From: Streptomyces mirabilis
GTDB lineage: Bacteria > Actinomycetota > Actinomycetes > Streptomycetales > Streptomycetaceae
Direction of reading: 5' to 3'
Length of the DNA: 64,000 nucleotides
Assembly: GCF_039503195.1 (NCBI RefSeq)
Contig: NZ_JBCJKP010000001.1
Location: forward strand, 5,270,001 to 5,334,000
Made by a program: the position numbers and the translations under genes. This document shows, one piece after another, positions 19,401 to 28,069 of the stretch. Each line of letters begins with the position of its first letter. The stretch's first letter is position 1. The notes under the pieces were generated by a model, which worked only from the letters and a program-made list of their open reading frames with translations, was not told the origin of the DNA and ran no database searches.

Positions 19401-19927
19401 GCCATGAAGACGGGGATGAGCGGCAGGGTGACGACGATGATCGCCGCCGACACCCAGTCCTCGGTGACGATCCGCGCGAGCACCGCCACGGGCACCACGA
19501 CCGCGAGTCCCAGCTGGGGGAGATAGCGCGAGAAGTAGTCGTCGAGCGCGTCCACTCCCCGCGTGGCGAGGGCGACCAGCGACCCGGTCCGCTGCCCGCT
19601 CAGCCACCCGGGACCGAGCGCGGCGGCCCGCTCCAGCAACCGTCCCCGCAACTCCGACTTGACCGCCGCACTCGCCCGGTGCGCGGCGAGTTCGGTGAGC
19701 CAGGAGACAACCGCTCGCCCGGTGGCGACCGCGACCAGCAGGACCAGGGGCGTCCGGAGTTCGGAAGCCGAGTGACCGTGCTGGAAAGCACCGACGACCA
19801 CTTCGGCGATGAGCATCGCTTGGGCAATGACCAGCGCCGCTCCGGCCGCGCCCAGCCCCACGACCGCCATGAGGAAGAAGCGAGTGGCGCGGGTGTACCG
19901 CAGCAGACGCGGATCGATTGGTTTCAC
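16424..19927 (-). CDS. cydDC: fused CydD-CydC thiol-reductant ABC exporter
   Basis: A 1167-aa membrane protein fusing both halves of the CydDC exporter, which moves cysteine/glutathione-type thiols or haem-related reductant and is needed for cytochrome bd assembly. Half 1: six-helix domain, then Walker A GPSGVGKST (about 367), LSAGQRQR and VLLLDEPT. Half 2: second membrane domain (about 600-880), Walker A GPSGSGKTT (about 954), LSGGQRQR and VLVLDEPAEHLD. GTG 19927 (VKPIDPRLL) is preferred because AAGGG lies about 9 bases upstream; GTG 19936 is too close to it. The 5' end overlaps a parS site. It lies downstream of cydB in the same direction. Confidence 0.93.
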   Translation of the reverse strand: MKPIDPRLLRYTRATRFFLMAVVGLGAAGAALVIAQAMLIAEVVVGAFQHGHSASELRTPLVLLVAVATGRAVVSWLTELAAHRASAAVKSELRGRLLERAAALGPGWLSGQRTGSLVALATRGVDALDDYFSRYLPQLGLAVVVPVAVLARIVTEDWVSAAIIVVTLPLIPVFMALIGWATRSQMDRQWRLLSRLSGHFLDVVAGLPTLKVFGRAKAQAESIRRITGEYRQATMRTLRIAFLSSFALELLATISVALVAVTIGMRLVHGDMDLYVGLVVLVLAPEAYLPLRQVGAQYHAAAEGLAAAEEIFSVLETPVPTTGSLVAPEGEIRFEGVTVRYPGRSGDGVSDVSFTVEPGETVALVGPSGVGKSTLLNILLGFVEPVAGRVRIGGVDLAEADVEEWRSRVAWVPQRPHLYAGSIAENVRLVRPDADDTAVRRALGDAGALEFVDALPDGVRTVLGEDGSGLSAGQRQRLALARAFLADRPVLLLDEPTASLDGATEAEVVAAVRRLAVGRTVLLVVHRPALLEVADRVVRLEAAASVVATGSVHGEGVKEFPTVEPEGVPAAATEEAHAAPPRRGGVLARVRATAGPRRGRFALALLLGSLALGSAVGLMATSGWLISRASQQPPVMYLMLAVTATRAFGIGRAVFRYAERLVSHDAVLRMLADTRVAVYRRLERLAPAGLRTARRGDLLSRLVADVDALQDYWLRWLLPAGAALLVSAASVGFTAWLLPEAGAALAAGLLAAGVGVPLLTGAVARRAEHRLSPARGALATRVTDLLTGTAELTVAGALPTRTAEARRADTALTRIASRAATATALGDGLTALATGLTVAATALAGAQAVAGGRLSGVAMAVVVLTPLAAFEAVLGLPLAVQYRQRVRRSAERVYEVLDAPDPVREPEVPQPVPASPFPLRVQGLRARHAGQDRDALAGLDLTLEQGRRVAVVGPSGSGKTTLAQVLLRFLDAEAGTYTLGGTDAYGMDGDDVRRLVGLCAQDAHLFDSTVRENLLLARKNATESELRDALAGAWLLEWADGLPEGLDTLIGEHGARLSGGQRQRLALARALLADFPVLVLDEPAEHLDLPTADALTADLLAATEGRTTLLITHRLAGLAAVDEVIVLAAGRVAQRGAYAELSVVEGPLREMLEREAAGDLLAGAAAR

Positions 19928-19934
19928 GTGAAAC
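19921..19934. other. parS site (perfect), at the cydDC start
   Basis: Exact GTTTCACGTGAAAC palindrome, the ParB binding site of Streptomyces. It overlaps the first codons of cydDC, so ParB occupancy could affect its expression. Confidence 0.93.
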
Positions 19935-19956
19935 ACACCCTTGGCTCATCCGGCAT

Positions 19957-19970
19957 GTTTCACGTGAAAC
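19957..19970. other. parS site (perfect), cydB-cydDC spacer
   Basis: Second exact GTTTCACGTGAAAC, centred 36 bp from the first and therefore about 3.5 helical turns away. It is flanked by further symmetric bases (CAT/ATG). Confidence 0.93.
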
Positions 19971-20025
19971 ATGCCCTTGGGTCGGACTTGGTCCATGAGG
20001 TCGGATTCAGCCCATAAGGCCGGGC

Positions 20026-21033
20026 TCAGTGCGCAACATCCGCGGCGATGTGATGCGTACCGATCCTCTTGCGGAACACCCAGTACGTCCACGACTGGTA
20101 GAGCAGAACCATCGGTGTGGCGATTCCCGCGCACCAGGTCATGATCCTCAGGGTGTAAGGAGACGACGAGGCGTTGCTGACCGTCAGGCTCCAGTCCGCG
20201 TTGAGCGAGGACGGCATGACGTTCGGGAAGAGCGTCAGGAAGAGCATCGCGACGGCTGCCACGATGGTGAGCCCCGACAGCGCGAACGCCCAGCCCTCGC
20301 GCCCCGTCTGGGCCACCGCGATCGCGGCGACGAGGGCGACCACGGCCACGATCAGCGCGGCCAGGGACTTCGCGTCGCCGTTGTCGGCCTGGGTCCAGAT
20401 CAGGAAGACGAGTGCCACCACGGCGGCCACCAGCCCGACCCCGAGCGAGAGCTTGCGCGCCCGCTCCCGTATGTCCCCGACGGTCTTGAGCCCCACGAAC
20501 ACGGTCCCGTGGAAGGTGAACAGCGTCAGCGTGACCAGACCGCCCAGGAGCGCGTACGGGTTGAGCAGGTCACCGAAGTTGCCCACGTACTCGAAGTTCT
20601 TGTCGATCTTCACTCCGTGCACGATGTTGCCGAAGGCCACGCCCCACATGAACGCGGGAACGAGCGAGGTCCAGAAGATCGCCGCCTCCCAGTTGCGCTG
20701 CCAGTTCTCCTCGGGCCGCTTCACCCGGTACTCGAAGGCGACTCCGCGCACGATCAGGCAGACGAGGATGAGCAGCAGCGGCAGATAGAAGCCGGAGAAG
20801 AGCGTGGCATACCACTCCGGGAAGGCGGCGAAGGTCGCGCCGCCCGCCGAGAGCAGCCACACCTCGTTGCCGTCCCAGACGGGTCCGATGGTGTTGATGA
20901 GGACCCGCTTCTCGGTGCGGTCGCGGGCCAGCAGCTTGGTGAGGACGCCGACCCCGAAGTCGAAGCCCTCCAGGAAGAAGTAGCCGGTCCACAGGACCGC
21001 GATGATGACGAACCAGACGTCGTGGAGTTCCAT
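20026..21033 (-). CDS. cydB: cytochrome bd ubiquinol/menaquinol oxidase subunit II
   Basis: A 335-aa membrane subunit of the high-affinity terminal oxidase. The N-terminus LHDVWFVIIAVLWTGYFFLEGFDFGVG carries the conserved FFxLEGFDFG helix. About nine transmembrane segments follow, with NEVWLLSAGGATFAAFP typical of CydB. It is slightly shorter than E. coli CydB, as usual in actinobacteria. It begins 20 bases after the cydA stop, and about 100 bases carrying two parS sites separate it from cydDC. Confidence 0.97.
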   Translation of the reverse strand: MELHDVWFVIIAVLWTGYFFLEGFDFGVGVLTKLLARDRTEKRVLINTIGPVWDGNEVWLLSAGGATFAAFPEWYATLFSGFYLPLLLILVCLIVRGVAFEYRVKRPEENWQRNWEAAIFWTSLVPAFMWGVAFGNIVHGVKIDKNFEYVGNFGDLLNPYALLGGLVTLTLFTFHGTVFVGLKTVGDIRERARKLSLGVGLVAAVVALVFLIWTQADNGDAKSLAALIVAVVALVAAIAVAQTGREGWAFALSGLTIVAAVAMLFLTLFPNVMPSSLNADWSLTVSNASSSPYTLRIMTWCAGIATPMVLLYQSWTYWVFRKRIGTHHIAADVAH

Positions 21034-21053
21034 GACTCAGCAGCTCCCTGGGC

Positions 21054-22571
21054 CTAGTAGGAGAAGGCCATCGGCTTGTCGGCGTCATGGGGGTCGCCGC
21101 CGATCTTGGTGGGCGGGTTGAGGTCGGCCTCGGTGAGCTCCGGCGGACCCTGCTTCACGTACTTGAGCATCAGCTTCACCTCGATGACGGCGAGGATCGC
21201 GTAGATGAGGGTGAACGCGATCAGCGAGGTCAGCACCTCCGCCTGGGAGACCCCGGGCGAGACCGCGTCCCTGGTCCTCAACAGGCCGTACACCACCCAG
21301 GGCTGACGCCCCGTCTCGGTGAAGATCCATCCCCAGGAGATGCCGATGAGCGGGAAGATCAACGTCCACTGGGACAGCCGCCACCACCAGATGCCGAGCT
21401 TCGGCGTCAGCTCCATGTTCTTGGTGAGCATGAGCTTCGGGACGTCCTCGTCCCCGGTGCGGTGTTCCGGCGCCAGCCAGAACTTCCGCCTCGTCAACCA
21501 GAGGCCGGCGGTGCACAGGGCCATCGAGACCCCACCGAAGCCGATCATCCAGCGGTACGCCCAGTAGGCGGTGGGGATGTTGGGCCGGTAGTCACCGGGC
21601 CCGAACTTCTCCTGTTCGGACTTGTTGATGTCGTTGATGCCGGGGATCTTGGCGTTGAAGTCGTTCTTGGCGAGGAAGGAGAGTATCCCCGGGATCTCGA
21701 TGGCGACGGTGTTGTGCCCCTTCGCGACATCGCCGTACGCGAAGAGCGAGAAGGGTGCGGGCTGCTGCGAGTCCCACAAAGCTTCGGCGGCCGACATCTT
21801 CATCGGCTGCTGCTCGTACATCACCTTGCCGAGGGTGTCGGCGCTGACGACGGTGAGGAGCGTGCCGACCAGCGCGGTGACCAGGCCGAGCCGCAGCGAC
21901 ATCCGCATGGTGCGGACATGCCGCTTCTTGCGCAGGTGGAAGACGGCGATGCCGGTCATGAAAGCGCCGCCGACCAGGATGGACGCGCTGATCACATGCC
22001 AGAAGTTGACGAGCGCCGTCTCCTGGAAGAGCACCTTGGGGAAGTCGGTCAGCTCGGCGCGCATCGTGCCGTCCGCCTTCTTCACCAGCCGGTAGCCGAC
22101 CGGATGTTGCATGAAGGAGTTGGCCGCCATGATGAAGTAGGCCGACAGGATCGTGCCGATGGAGACCACCCAGATACAGGCGAGGTGCACCTTCTTCGGC
22201 AGCTTGTCCCAGCCGAAGATCCACAGCCCGATGAAGGTGGACTCGAAGAAGAAGGCGATCAGGGCCTCGAAGGCAAGCGGGGCGCCGAACACGTCACCGA
22301 CGAAGCGCGAGTAGTCGGACCAGTTCATGCCGAACTGGAACTCCTGCACGATGCCGGTCACGACACCCATGGCGATGTTGATCAGGAACAGCTTTCCCCA
22401 GAACTTGGTCGCCCTGAGGTAGTGCTCCTTGCCCGTCCGCACCCAGGCGGTCTCCAGAATCGCCGTGAGAGCGGCGAGCGAGATCGTCAGAGGGACGAAG
22501 AGGAAGTGGTAGACGGTGGTGATGCCGAACTGCCACCGAGCCAGAGTCTCCGGTGCCAAAGCCAGTTCCAC
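21054..22571 (-). CDS. cydA: cytochrome bd oxidase subunit I
   Basis: A 505-aa subunit binding haems b558, b595 and d and oxidising menaquinol at the cytoplasmic membrane. Likely haem ligands are His22 (VYHFLF), the His in NFWHVISA (about 192) and the Met in KNMELTP (about 386). GRQPW of the quinol-site region is near residue 421. The Q loop is short (CydA-S type), as expected outside Proteobacteria. The GTG start at 22571 follows AAGGAG by about 10 bases. First gene of cydAB-cydDC, with a Rex operator upstream. Confidence 0.97.
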   Translation of the reverse strand: MELALAPETLARWQFGITTVYHFLFVPLTISLAALTAILETAWVRTGKEHYLRATKFWGKLFLINIAMGVVTGIVQEFQFGMNWSDYSRFVGDVFGAPLAFEALIAFFFESTFIGLWIFGWDKLPKKVHLACIWVVSIGTILSAYFIMAANSFMQHPVGYRLVKKADGTMRAELTDFPKVLFQETALVNFWHVISASILVGGAFMTGIAVFHLRKKRHVRTMRMSLRLGLVTALVGTLLTVVSADTLGKVMYEQQPMKMSAAEALWDSQQPAPFSLFAYGDVAKGHNTVAIEIPGILSFLAKNDFNAKIPGINDINKSEQEKFGPGDYRPNIPTAYWAYRWMIGFGGVSMALCTAGLWLTRRKFWLAPEHRTGDEDVPKLMLTKNMELTPKLGIWWWRLSQWTLIFPLIGISWGWIFTETGRQPWVVYGLLRTRDAVSPGVSQAEVLTSLIAFTLIYAILAVIEVKLMLKYVKQGPPELTEADLNPPTKIGGDPHDADKPMAFSY

Positions 22572-22655
22572 GTCGTCAGTCTCCTTACGCCGCCGTGGTT
22601 ACAGCGGCAGTTTGCCCCTTTTGTTACATACATCACGGGACAACCGGGACACGCT

Positions 22656-22671
22656 TGTGAACGCGTTCACA
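22656..22671. promoter_or_regulatory. Rex operator (ROP) upstream of cydA
   Basis: TGTGAACGCGTTCACA is a perfect 16-bp palindrome matching the Rex site TGTGAACNNNTTCACA in layout. Rex, an NADH/NAD+ redox repressor, controls cydABCD in S. coelicolor (established knowledge). It lies about 85 bases before the cydA GTG. A second half-like TTCACAAGC follows. Confidence 0.9.
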
Positions 22672-22804
22672 TTCACAAGCAATTATGACGCACCGGCTTT
22701 CGACCCTCGAAGGGGGGTCCCCCTTTGCGTCAACCCCTCGGAAGGTCTCGAACACACCAAGGTGTCCTCCGGACCACACCACGGTGTCCTCCGGACCGAC
22801 GACG

Positions 22805-22852
22805 ACAACCCCGCTGCTCCGGCGCCGCGAGGCACGGAAGCAGCGGGGTTGT
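22805..22852 (-). terminator. hairpin terminator after the aminotransferase gene
   Basis: Perfect 14-bp arms (22805-22818 and 22839-22852) with a 20-base loop, lying 34 bases beyond the aminotransferase stop and upstream of the cydA promoter. There is no U-tract, as often in Streptomyces. Beside it is a two-copy direct repeat containing GGTGTCCTCCGGACC. Confidence 0.7.
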
Positions 22853-22885
22853 CAGCGGGGATGCGACGTCGGAGGGGATGTGACG

Positions 22886-23962
22886 TCAGAGCTCCTTGCG
22901 GAACCCCTCGGTCGCCTTGAGGAAGATGTCGTTCGCCTCGGTCTCGCCGATCGTCACGCGCACCCCTTCCCCGGCGAAGGGCCGCACGACGACCCCGGCC
23001 TGCTCGCAGTGGGCGGCGAACTCGAGCGTGCGCTCCCCCAGCCTGAGCCACACGAAGTTGGCCTGCGTCTCGGGCACCGTCCAGCCCCGACCGCGCAACG
23101 CCTCGACCACGCGGTTGCGCTCGCACACCAGCGTGCCAACCCGGCCGAGCAGTTCGTCCTCGGCGCGCAGCGAGGCGACCGCCGCGTCCTGCGCGAGCTG
23201 GCTCACGCCGAAGGGCACCGCAGTCTTGCGCAGCGCCGCGGCCACCGGCTCGTGCGCGATCGCGAAACCGACCCTCAGGCCCGCGAGCCCGTACGCCTTG
23301 GAGAAGGTGCGCAGCACACAGACGTTGGGACGGTCACGGTAGATCGAAACGCCGTCCGGCACCTCGACGTCCCGGATGAACTCGCGGTACGCCTCGTCCA
23401 GGACCACCAGGACATCGCCAGGCACCCGGTCGAGGAATCGCTCCAGCTCGGCCCGGCGCACCACGGTGCCGGTCGGGTTGTTCGGGTTGCAGACGAAAAT
23501 CAGCCGCGTTCTGTCGGTGATCGCGTCGGCCATGGCGTCCAGGTCGTGCACCTCGTCCGAGGTCAGCGGCACCCGTACCGAGGTCGCCCCGCTGATCTGC
23601 GTGATGATCGGGTACGCCTCGAAGGACCGCCAGGCGTAGATCACCTCGTCGCCCGGTCCGCTGGTCGCCTGCAGCAGCTGCTGGGCCACCCCGACCGAAC
23701 CGGTGCCGGTCGCCAGGTGCGAGAGGGGGACCCCGAAGCGGTCCGACAGCTCGCTCATCAGTCCGGTGCACGCCATGTCCGGGTAGCGGTTGAACGTACC
23801 GGCCGCGGCGGTCACGCTCTCCATCACCCCGGGCAGCGGCGGGTAGGGGTTCTCGTTGGAGGACAGCTTGTACGCCACCGCGCCGGCCGCGGCGGGCTTG
23901 CCCGGCTTGTAGGTGGGGATACCCTCCAGCTCGGCACGCAGCTTGGGGCTCGTCTCGCTCAC
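22886..23962 (-). CDS. histidinol-phosphate / aromatic aminotransferase
   Basis: A 358-aa class I/II PLP aminotransferase of the HisC family. The PLP-binding Lys is in [10 protein letters not shown] (about 220), the cofactor Asp/Tyr in [16 protein letters not shown] is present, and the substrate Arg is in GVRVTIG. It stands alone away from his genes, so it may be the paralog that transaminates phenylpyruvate and related aromatic keto acids (Pat-like) rather than the his-operon enzyme. GTG 23962 is chosen since GGAGG lies 6 bases upstream; the ORF to 24013 adds residues with no support. Confidence 0.88.
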   Translation of the reverse strand: MSETSPKLRAELEGIPTYKPGKPAAAGAVAYKLSSNENPYPPLPGVMESVTAAAGTFNRYPDMACTGLMSELSDRFGVPLSHLATGTGSVGVAQQLLQATSGPGDEVIYAWRSFEAYPIITQISGATSVRVPLTSDEVHDLDAMADAITDRTRLIFVCNPNNPTGTVVRRAELERFLDRVPGDVLVVLDEAYREFIRDVEVPDGVSIYRDRPNVCVLRTFSKAYGLAGLRVGFAIAHEPVAAALRKTAVPFGVSQLAQDAAVASLRAEDELLGRVGTLVCERNRVVEALRGRGWTVPETQANFVWLRLGERTLEFAAHCEQAGVVVRPFAGEGVRVTIGETEANDIFLKATEGFRKEL

Positions 23963-24451
23963 CGCAGTCCTCCTCGCGACCACCGCTGGCTCATGACCAC
24001 CACCGGCTACCAATGCTTCTCACCTTATGAGGATTCGGCGCCGCTGCGAATGGGCCGGGGACAACCATGCGACGCCCCTGGCCCGGCCCGACGACCCGGC
24101 GCGTACGCCTTGGTGATCATCGTCATACTCCCCGGCGACCGTCTCCGTGCGAACTCCGCGGTCATCCTCGTACGAAGGCGTACGAATCGGGGGGCGCGTT
24201 GCCTTCAAGGCTGCGCGCTGGTGGCTCACGCCGTAGCGCGCATCACCCGTGCAGGTGAGTTGAGACCTCTTCGAAACATGACCCACTTGGCAGGCCCATG
24301 CGCGCCGACGCGTCACGTACTGCCATTGGATCGTTTAACTGACTTGGTTTCAAAGGGAGTAGGCACGTTTTGATCATGCAGAAACGTGCCTGTCAACGCG
24401 TGCATATGCGTCCGCACTACCCCACCGCATGAGCCCTACTATCGGCTCGCC
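23963..24451. other. divergent intergenic region, no gene seen
   Basis: This 489-base gap separates the aminotransferase (minus) from the LacI-type regulator (plus). It contains TAAGGT (minus, 24027-24022), a possible -10 of the aminotransferase, and a 10-bp inverted repeat at 24361-24391 (separate entry). TACTAT at 24437-24442, 9 bases before the regulator ATG, is another possible -10. Open frames here have no ribosome site or homology I recognise. Confidence 0.6.
24361..24391. promoter_or_regulatory. inverted repeat, candidate operator
   Basis: AGGCACGTTT (24361-24370) and AAACGTGCCT (24382-24391) are perfect 10-bp arms; the 11-base spacer contains the palindrome TGATCA. It sits 60 bases before the LacI-type regulator start. 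There is no U-tract on either side, so an operator is more likely than a terminator. Confidence 0.5.
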
Positions 24452-25564
24452 ATGACAGCAGCAGGGAAGCACCAGGTGAGCCGGGCGGAGACTACACGCC
24501 GAGGCGGTCGACCGAGCCGGGCGGGAATCAGAGACGTCGCTGCGGCCGCAGGCGTCTCGATCACAACCGTCTCCGACGCCCTCAACGGCAAGGGCCGGCT
24601 CCCGGACGCCACCCGACGCCACGTCCGCGAAGTCGCCGACCGGCTGGGCTATCGCCCGTCGGCCGCCGCCCGCACCCTCCGTACCGGCAAGTCCGGCCTC
24701 ATCGGCCTGACCGTGACCACCTACGGGGATGAACCTTTCACCTTCACCGAATTCGCCTACTTCGCCGAGATGGCCAGAGCCGCCACCTCCGCCGCACTCG
24801 CCCGCGGCTACGCCCTGGTCATCCTCCCCGCCACCTCACGCCACGACGTCTGGTCCAACGTCGCCCTCGACGGAACCGTCGTCATCGACCCCTCCGACCA
24901 GGACCCCGTGGTCAGCGAACTCGTCCGTCAGGGCTTACCGGTCGTCTCCGACGGCCGCCCCGCCGGCACCCTGCCCGTCACCGCCTGGGTCGACAACGAC
25001 CACGAAGCCGCCGTCCTGGGCATCCTCGACCACCTCGCCGACGCCGGCGCCCGCCGCATCGGCCTCCTCACCGGCACCTCCACCGACACCTATACCCACC
25101 TCTCCACCACCGCGTACCTGCACTGGTGCGAGCGGGTCGGACAGGATCCGGTGTACGAGGCCTACCCGGCCCACGACCCGTGTGCGGGCGCCGTCGCCGC
25201 GGACCGGCTGCTGGCCCGGCCCGACCGCCCCGACGCGGTCTACGGCCTCTTCGACCCCAACGGCACCGATCTGCTGGCCGCGGCCCGGCGCTACGGACTG
25301 CGCGTCCCGGACGACCTGCTACTGGTCTGCTGCAGCGAGTCCACCGTCTACGCCAGCACCGAGCCGCCCATCACCACCCTCTCGCTCAAACCCCGCCGCA
25401 TCGGCACCGCCGTCGTCCAGCTCCTCATCGACGCCATCGAGGGAGCGGAAACCGACCAACCCGTCGAACAGGTCATACCGACGGAGCTGATCGTGCGTAC
25501 CTCCTCCGAGCGGCGTCCACCTCGTACGACGGTCAGCCCGCCCCGGTCACCCGAGAAGGGGTAG
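24452..25564 (+). CDS. LacI-family transcriptional regulator
   Basis: A 370-aa regulator. The N-terminal LacI helix-turn-helix is at about residues 24-75 (IRDVAAAAGVSITTVSDALN, then the hinge helix RPSAAARTLRTGKSG). A periplasmic-binding-like effector domain follows (LIGLTVTTYGD ... RRIGLLTGTSTD), presumably for a sugar-like ligand. No sugar transporter is adjacent, so the target is unknown; autoregulation through the upstream inverted repeat is plausible. ATG 24452 is chosen over the open frame at 24386, which has no family similarity in its first 22 residues. Confidence 0.9.
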   Translation: MTAAGKHQVSRAETTRRGGRPSRAGIRDVAAAAGVSITTVSDALNGKGRLPDATRRHVREVADRLGYRPSAAARTLRTGKSGLIGLTVTTYGDEPFTFTEFAYFAEMARAATSAALARGYALVILPATSRHDVWSNVALDGTVVIDPSDQDPVVSELVRQGLPVVSDGRPAGTLPVTAWVDNDHEAAVLGILDHLADAGARRIGLLTGTSTDTYTHLSTTAYLHWCERVGQDPVYEAYPAHDPCAGAVAADRLLARPDRPDAVYGLFDPNGTDLLAAARRYGLRVPDDLLLVCCSESTVYASTEPPITTLSLKPRRIGTAVVQLLIDAIEGAETDQPVEQVIPTELIVRTSSERRPPRTTVSPPRSPEKG

Positions 25565-25822
25565 TCCGGGCCCCCGGGGAGGAGTGGCCCGGCGTACGCT
25601 GAGGTTGACGTCCGTCATGTCGGCGGCGGGGCATCCACCAGGGAAAGCCCCGCCCAATTCGGGCGAAAACCGTGGCGAACAGGGCTCCTGCTCCGATTCA
25701 CCACCCCTGGGTCATCACATGGCGCGATCCGCATTCCTATGATGGGCCCACGACACCGCGGGCCGCTGCGACCAGGCAGTCCGATCCGGTGCAGATGCGG
25801 CGCGATGGTGGTGGAGGGGTCG

Positions 25823-26893
25823 ATGACTCAGGGGGCCGGTCAGGGACCCGAGGCGGTGCGGACGGAGACGTTGCGCGACTTCCGGGTGCCCGCGTACATC
25901 CACGAGACCGGTCCGTACCCGCCGAGCGCAGCTCCCGGCGAGGCGGCCGGGGTCGGCGAGGAGCCCGAGGGCTACACGCCCACCCGGCGCGACCTGCCCG
26001 TCATCAACCGGGGCGACACGGTGCAGGTCGTCATGGACCCCGCCGCGGTGGCGGCCCCCCAGCCCGCCGACGGGCCGGGTCCGCTGTACGTCGTGGGCGA
26101 CGTGCACGGCTACCTCGACCAGCTGGTCGCCGCGCTCCAGGAGCAGGGCCTCCTCGACGCCGCGGGCAACTGGTCCGCCGGGACCGCGCGCCTGTGGTTC
26201 CTCGGCGACTTCACCGACCGCGGCCCCGACGGCATCGGCGTGATCGACCTCGTGATGCGGCTGTCCGCCGAGGCGGCCGCGGTCGGCGGCTACTGCAAGG
26301 CGCTCATGGGCAATCACGAGCTGCTGCTGCTCGGCGCCAAGCGGTTCGGCGACACCCCCGTCCACTCCGGCGCGGGTACCGCCACCTTCCAGGCCGCGTG
26401 GCTGCTCAACGGCGGCCAGAAGACCGACATGGACCGCCTCCAGGACCACCACCTGCAGTGGATGGCCCGCCTGGACGCCATGGAGCAGGTCGACGGGCAC
26501 CTCCTCGTGCACTCCGACACCACCGCCTACCTCGACTACGGCGACTCGATCGAGGCGGTCAACGACACCATCCGCGAAACCCTCACGCGCAACGACGCGG
26601 ACGAGTGCTGGGACCTCTTCCGGAAGTTCACCAGACGCTTCGCCTTCCGCGACGAAGGCGGTGCCGAGGCGGCGCTGTCCCTGCTCGACACCTACGGTGG
26701 CACCCGTGTCGTCCACGGCCACAGCCCCATCCCGTACCTCCTGGGTGAGGTCGGCTCGGAGGACGGCGAGGACGCCGCGGGCCCCGTGGTCGAGGGACCG
26801 CATCTTTACGCCGACGGACTGGCCATCGCAATGGACGGCGGAGTGACCATGGCCGGAAAACTGCTGGTCCAGCAACTTCCCCTGGATAGCTGA
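25823..26893 (+). CDS. PPP-type metallophosphoesterase
   Basis: A 356-aa calcineurin-like phosphatase. Metal-binding signatures occur in order: GDVHG (about 91), GDFTDRG (about 127), GNHE (about 162), then VHSD and VHGHSPIPYL. This is the layout of bacterial PPP-family protein phosphatases, so a serine/threonine phosphoprotein substrate is plausible but a small molecule is not excluded. The first 90 residues are Pro/Gly/Glu-rich without a recognised domain. ATG 25823 follows GGAGGGG. No signal peptide or membrane segment. The preceding 250 bases hold the promoter but no clear gene. Confidence 0.88.
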   Translation: MTQGAGQGPEAVRTETLRDFRVPAYIHETGPYPPSAAPGEAAGVGEEPEGYTPTRRDLPVINRGDTVQVVMDPAAVAAPQPADGPGPLYVVGDVHGYLDQLVAALQEQGLLDAAGNWSAGTARLWFLGDFTDRGPDGIGVIDLVMRLSAEAAAVGGYCKALMGNHELLLLGAKRFGDTPVHSGAGTATFQAAWLLNGGQKTDMDRLQDHHLQWMARLDAMEQVDGHLLVHSDTTAYLDYGDSIEAVNDTIRETLTRNDADECWDLFRKFTRRFAFRDEGGAEAALSLLDTYGGTRVVHGHSPIPYLLGEVGSEDGEDAAGPVVEGPHLYADGLAIAMDGGVTMAGKLLVQQLPLDS

Positions 26894-27080
26894 GGGTTCT
26901 TCGGGCAGGCGTCCCCCAGGAAGGACAGCGCTGGCCAGAGGGCAATTTCTGGAAACCCCCTGTCACGGCGTGCCGTCACCGCTCTACCATCGGCTTATCC
27001 GTAGCAGGCTCCCCTCCGTTTCTGCCCGACGGCTCGTCAGCGTGCGAGCCACCAGCCCTACGGAGCATCGGGGGATGCAC

Positions 27081-27944
27081 ATGAACAGCGTTCCGCAGCA
27101 CCTGCTGAGCGAGGACCGCCAGGAATACGAGCGGATCCTCGATGAGGCGCTGCGCTCCGCCCCACACCGCCCGGAACTCGCCGCTGTCGGCCGGCGGCTC
27201 AATGCCGAACAGCTGCGCACCATGGCGCTCAACGCCACCGCACTCATCACGGCGGCCGCGGCGACCGAGTACGCGCACTACGTGAAGGTCCGCGAGGAAC
27301 TGCGCCGCCCGGCGCCGTCCACCCCAACCGTGAGTGAAGGCGCCGGCTCCGCGGAGCCCGGCGCGACCGCGATGGGGCTCGCCGCCACCATGGGCGAGGT
27401 CACCGAGACCGCCGGTGCCGGCGCGATCGCCGTCGTCGCGGTGCTCGCCCCCGTCCTCGCCGGCACAGCCGCGGCGATCTTCCTGCTCGTGGGATTCATC
27501 CTGAAGGTCCTCACCCCCGAGCTGGCATTCGCCCAGACCCTGCTGACCACCGGGTGGGTCTTCGGCGCGGTCACGGCGGCCGCGATCCTGGTCGCCGCGG
27601 TCGGGCTGCTGCTCACCGCTCTGCGCAACGGCTCGTCCTCGCTCCAGGCCGGAGCGCCCGGCGAGCTCAACGCGGAGGTGGTCCGGGCCAGGGAAGCCTG
27701 GCGCGAGGCCCTGCTGGAGCGCGGCATCATGCCGTTCCTCCGGGAGGCCCTCGCCGATCCGGGCTCGGCGGCACTGACCCGTCCGTCACCGACACCGACC
27801 ACCGGCCGGATGCCTCACCTCGGCTACAACCGGCCGGGGTTCAGCAGCCCCGACGGCGGACCCGCGGCCGGACCGCGCCCGAGCTTCACCAGCCCGGACT
27901 TCACCAGCCCGGACTTCGGGGGGCCCGAGCACCAGCCGGAGTGA
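27081..27944 (+). CDS. two-helix membrane protein of unknown function
   Basis: A 287-aa protein. Residues 1-75 are helical and charged, two strongly hydrophobic segments lie at about 114-145 and 153-180, then a second helical charged part. The tail is disordered and Pro/Ser/Gly-rich with small repeats (FSSPDGG, SFTSPDFTSPDFGG). No family recognised. The start at 27081 follows a GGGGGA stretch; ATG 27075 is an alternative. An intrinsic terminator follows. The preceding phosphatase ends 187 bases upstream, so they may or may not be co-transcribed. Confidence 0.75.
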   Translation: MNSVPQHLLSEDRQEYERILDEALRSAPHRPELAAVGRRLNAEQLRTMALNATALITAAAATEYAHYVKVREELRRPAPSTPTVSEGAGSAEPGATAMGLAATMGEVTETAGAGAIAVVAVLAPVLAGTAAAIFLLVGFILKVLTPELAFAQTLLTTGWVFGAVTAAAILVAAVGLLLTALRNGSSSLQAGAPGELNAEVVRAREAWREALLERGIMPFLREALADPGSAALTRPSPTPTTGRMPHLGYNRPGFSSPDGGPAAGPRPSFTSPDFTSPDFGGPEHQPE

Positions 27945-27980
27945 CACCCGGCGGGCCGACACCCGGGTGACGGGAACGAG

Positions 27981-28011
27981 GGGCCTGCGCCGATACGGCG
28001 CGGGCCCTTTT
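27981..28011 (+). terminator. intrinsic terminator
   Basis: Eleven-base arms GGGCCTGCGCC (27981-27991) and GGCGCGGGCCC (27997-28007) with one T-G wobble and a 5-base loop, followed by TTTT. It ends the membrane-protein transcript; the next gene converges from the minus strand. Confidence 0.85.
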
Positions 28012-28069
28012 GCCGCTGCCCACCCCTTCACCGGCGCCCGCCCCGCTCGTCAGGTCCCGGTGCGCCCCG

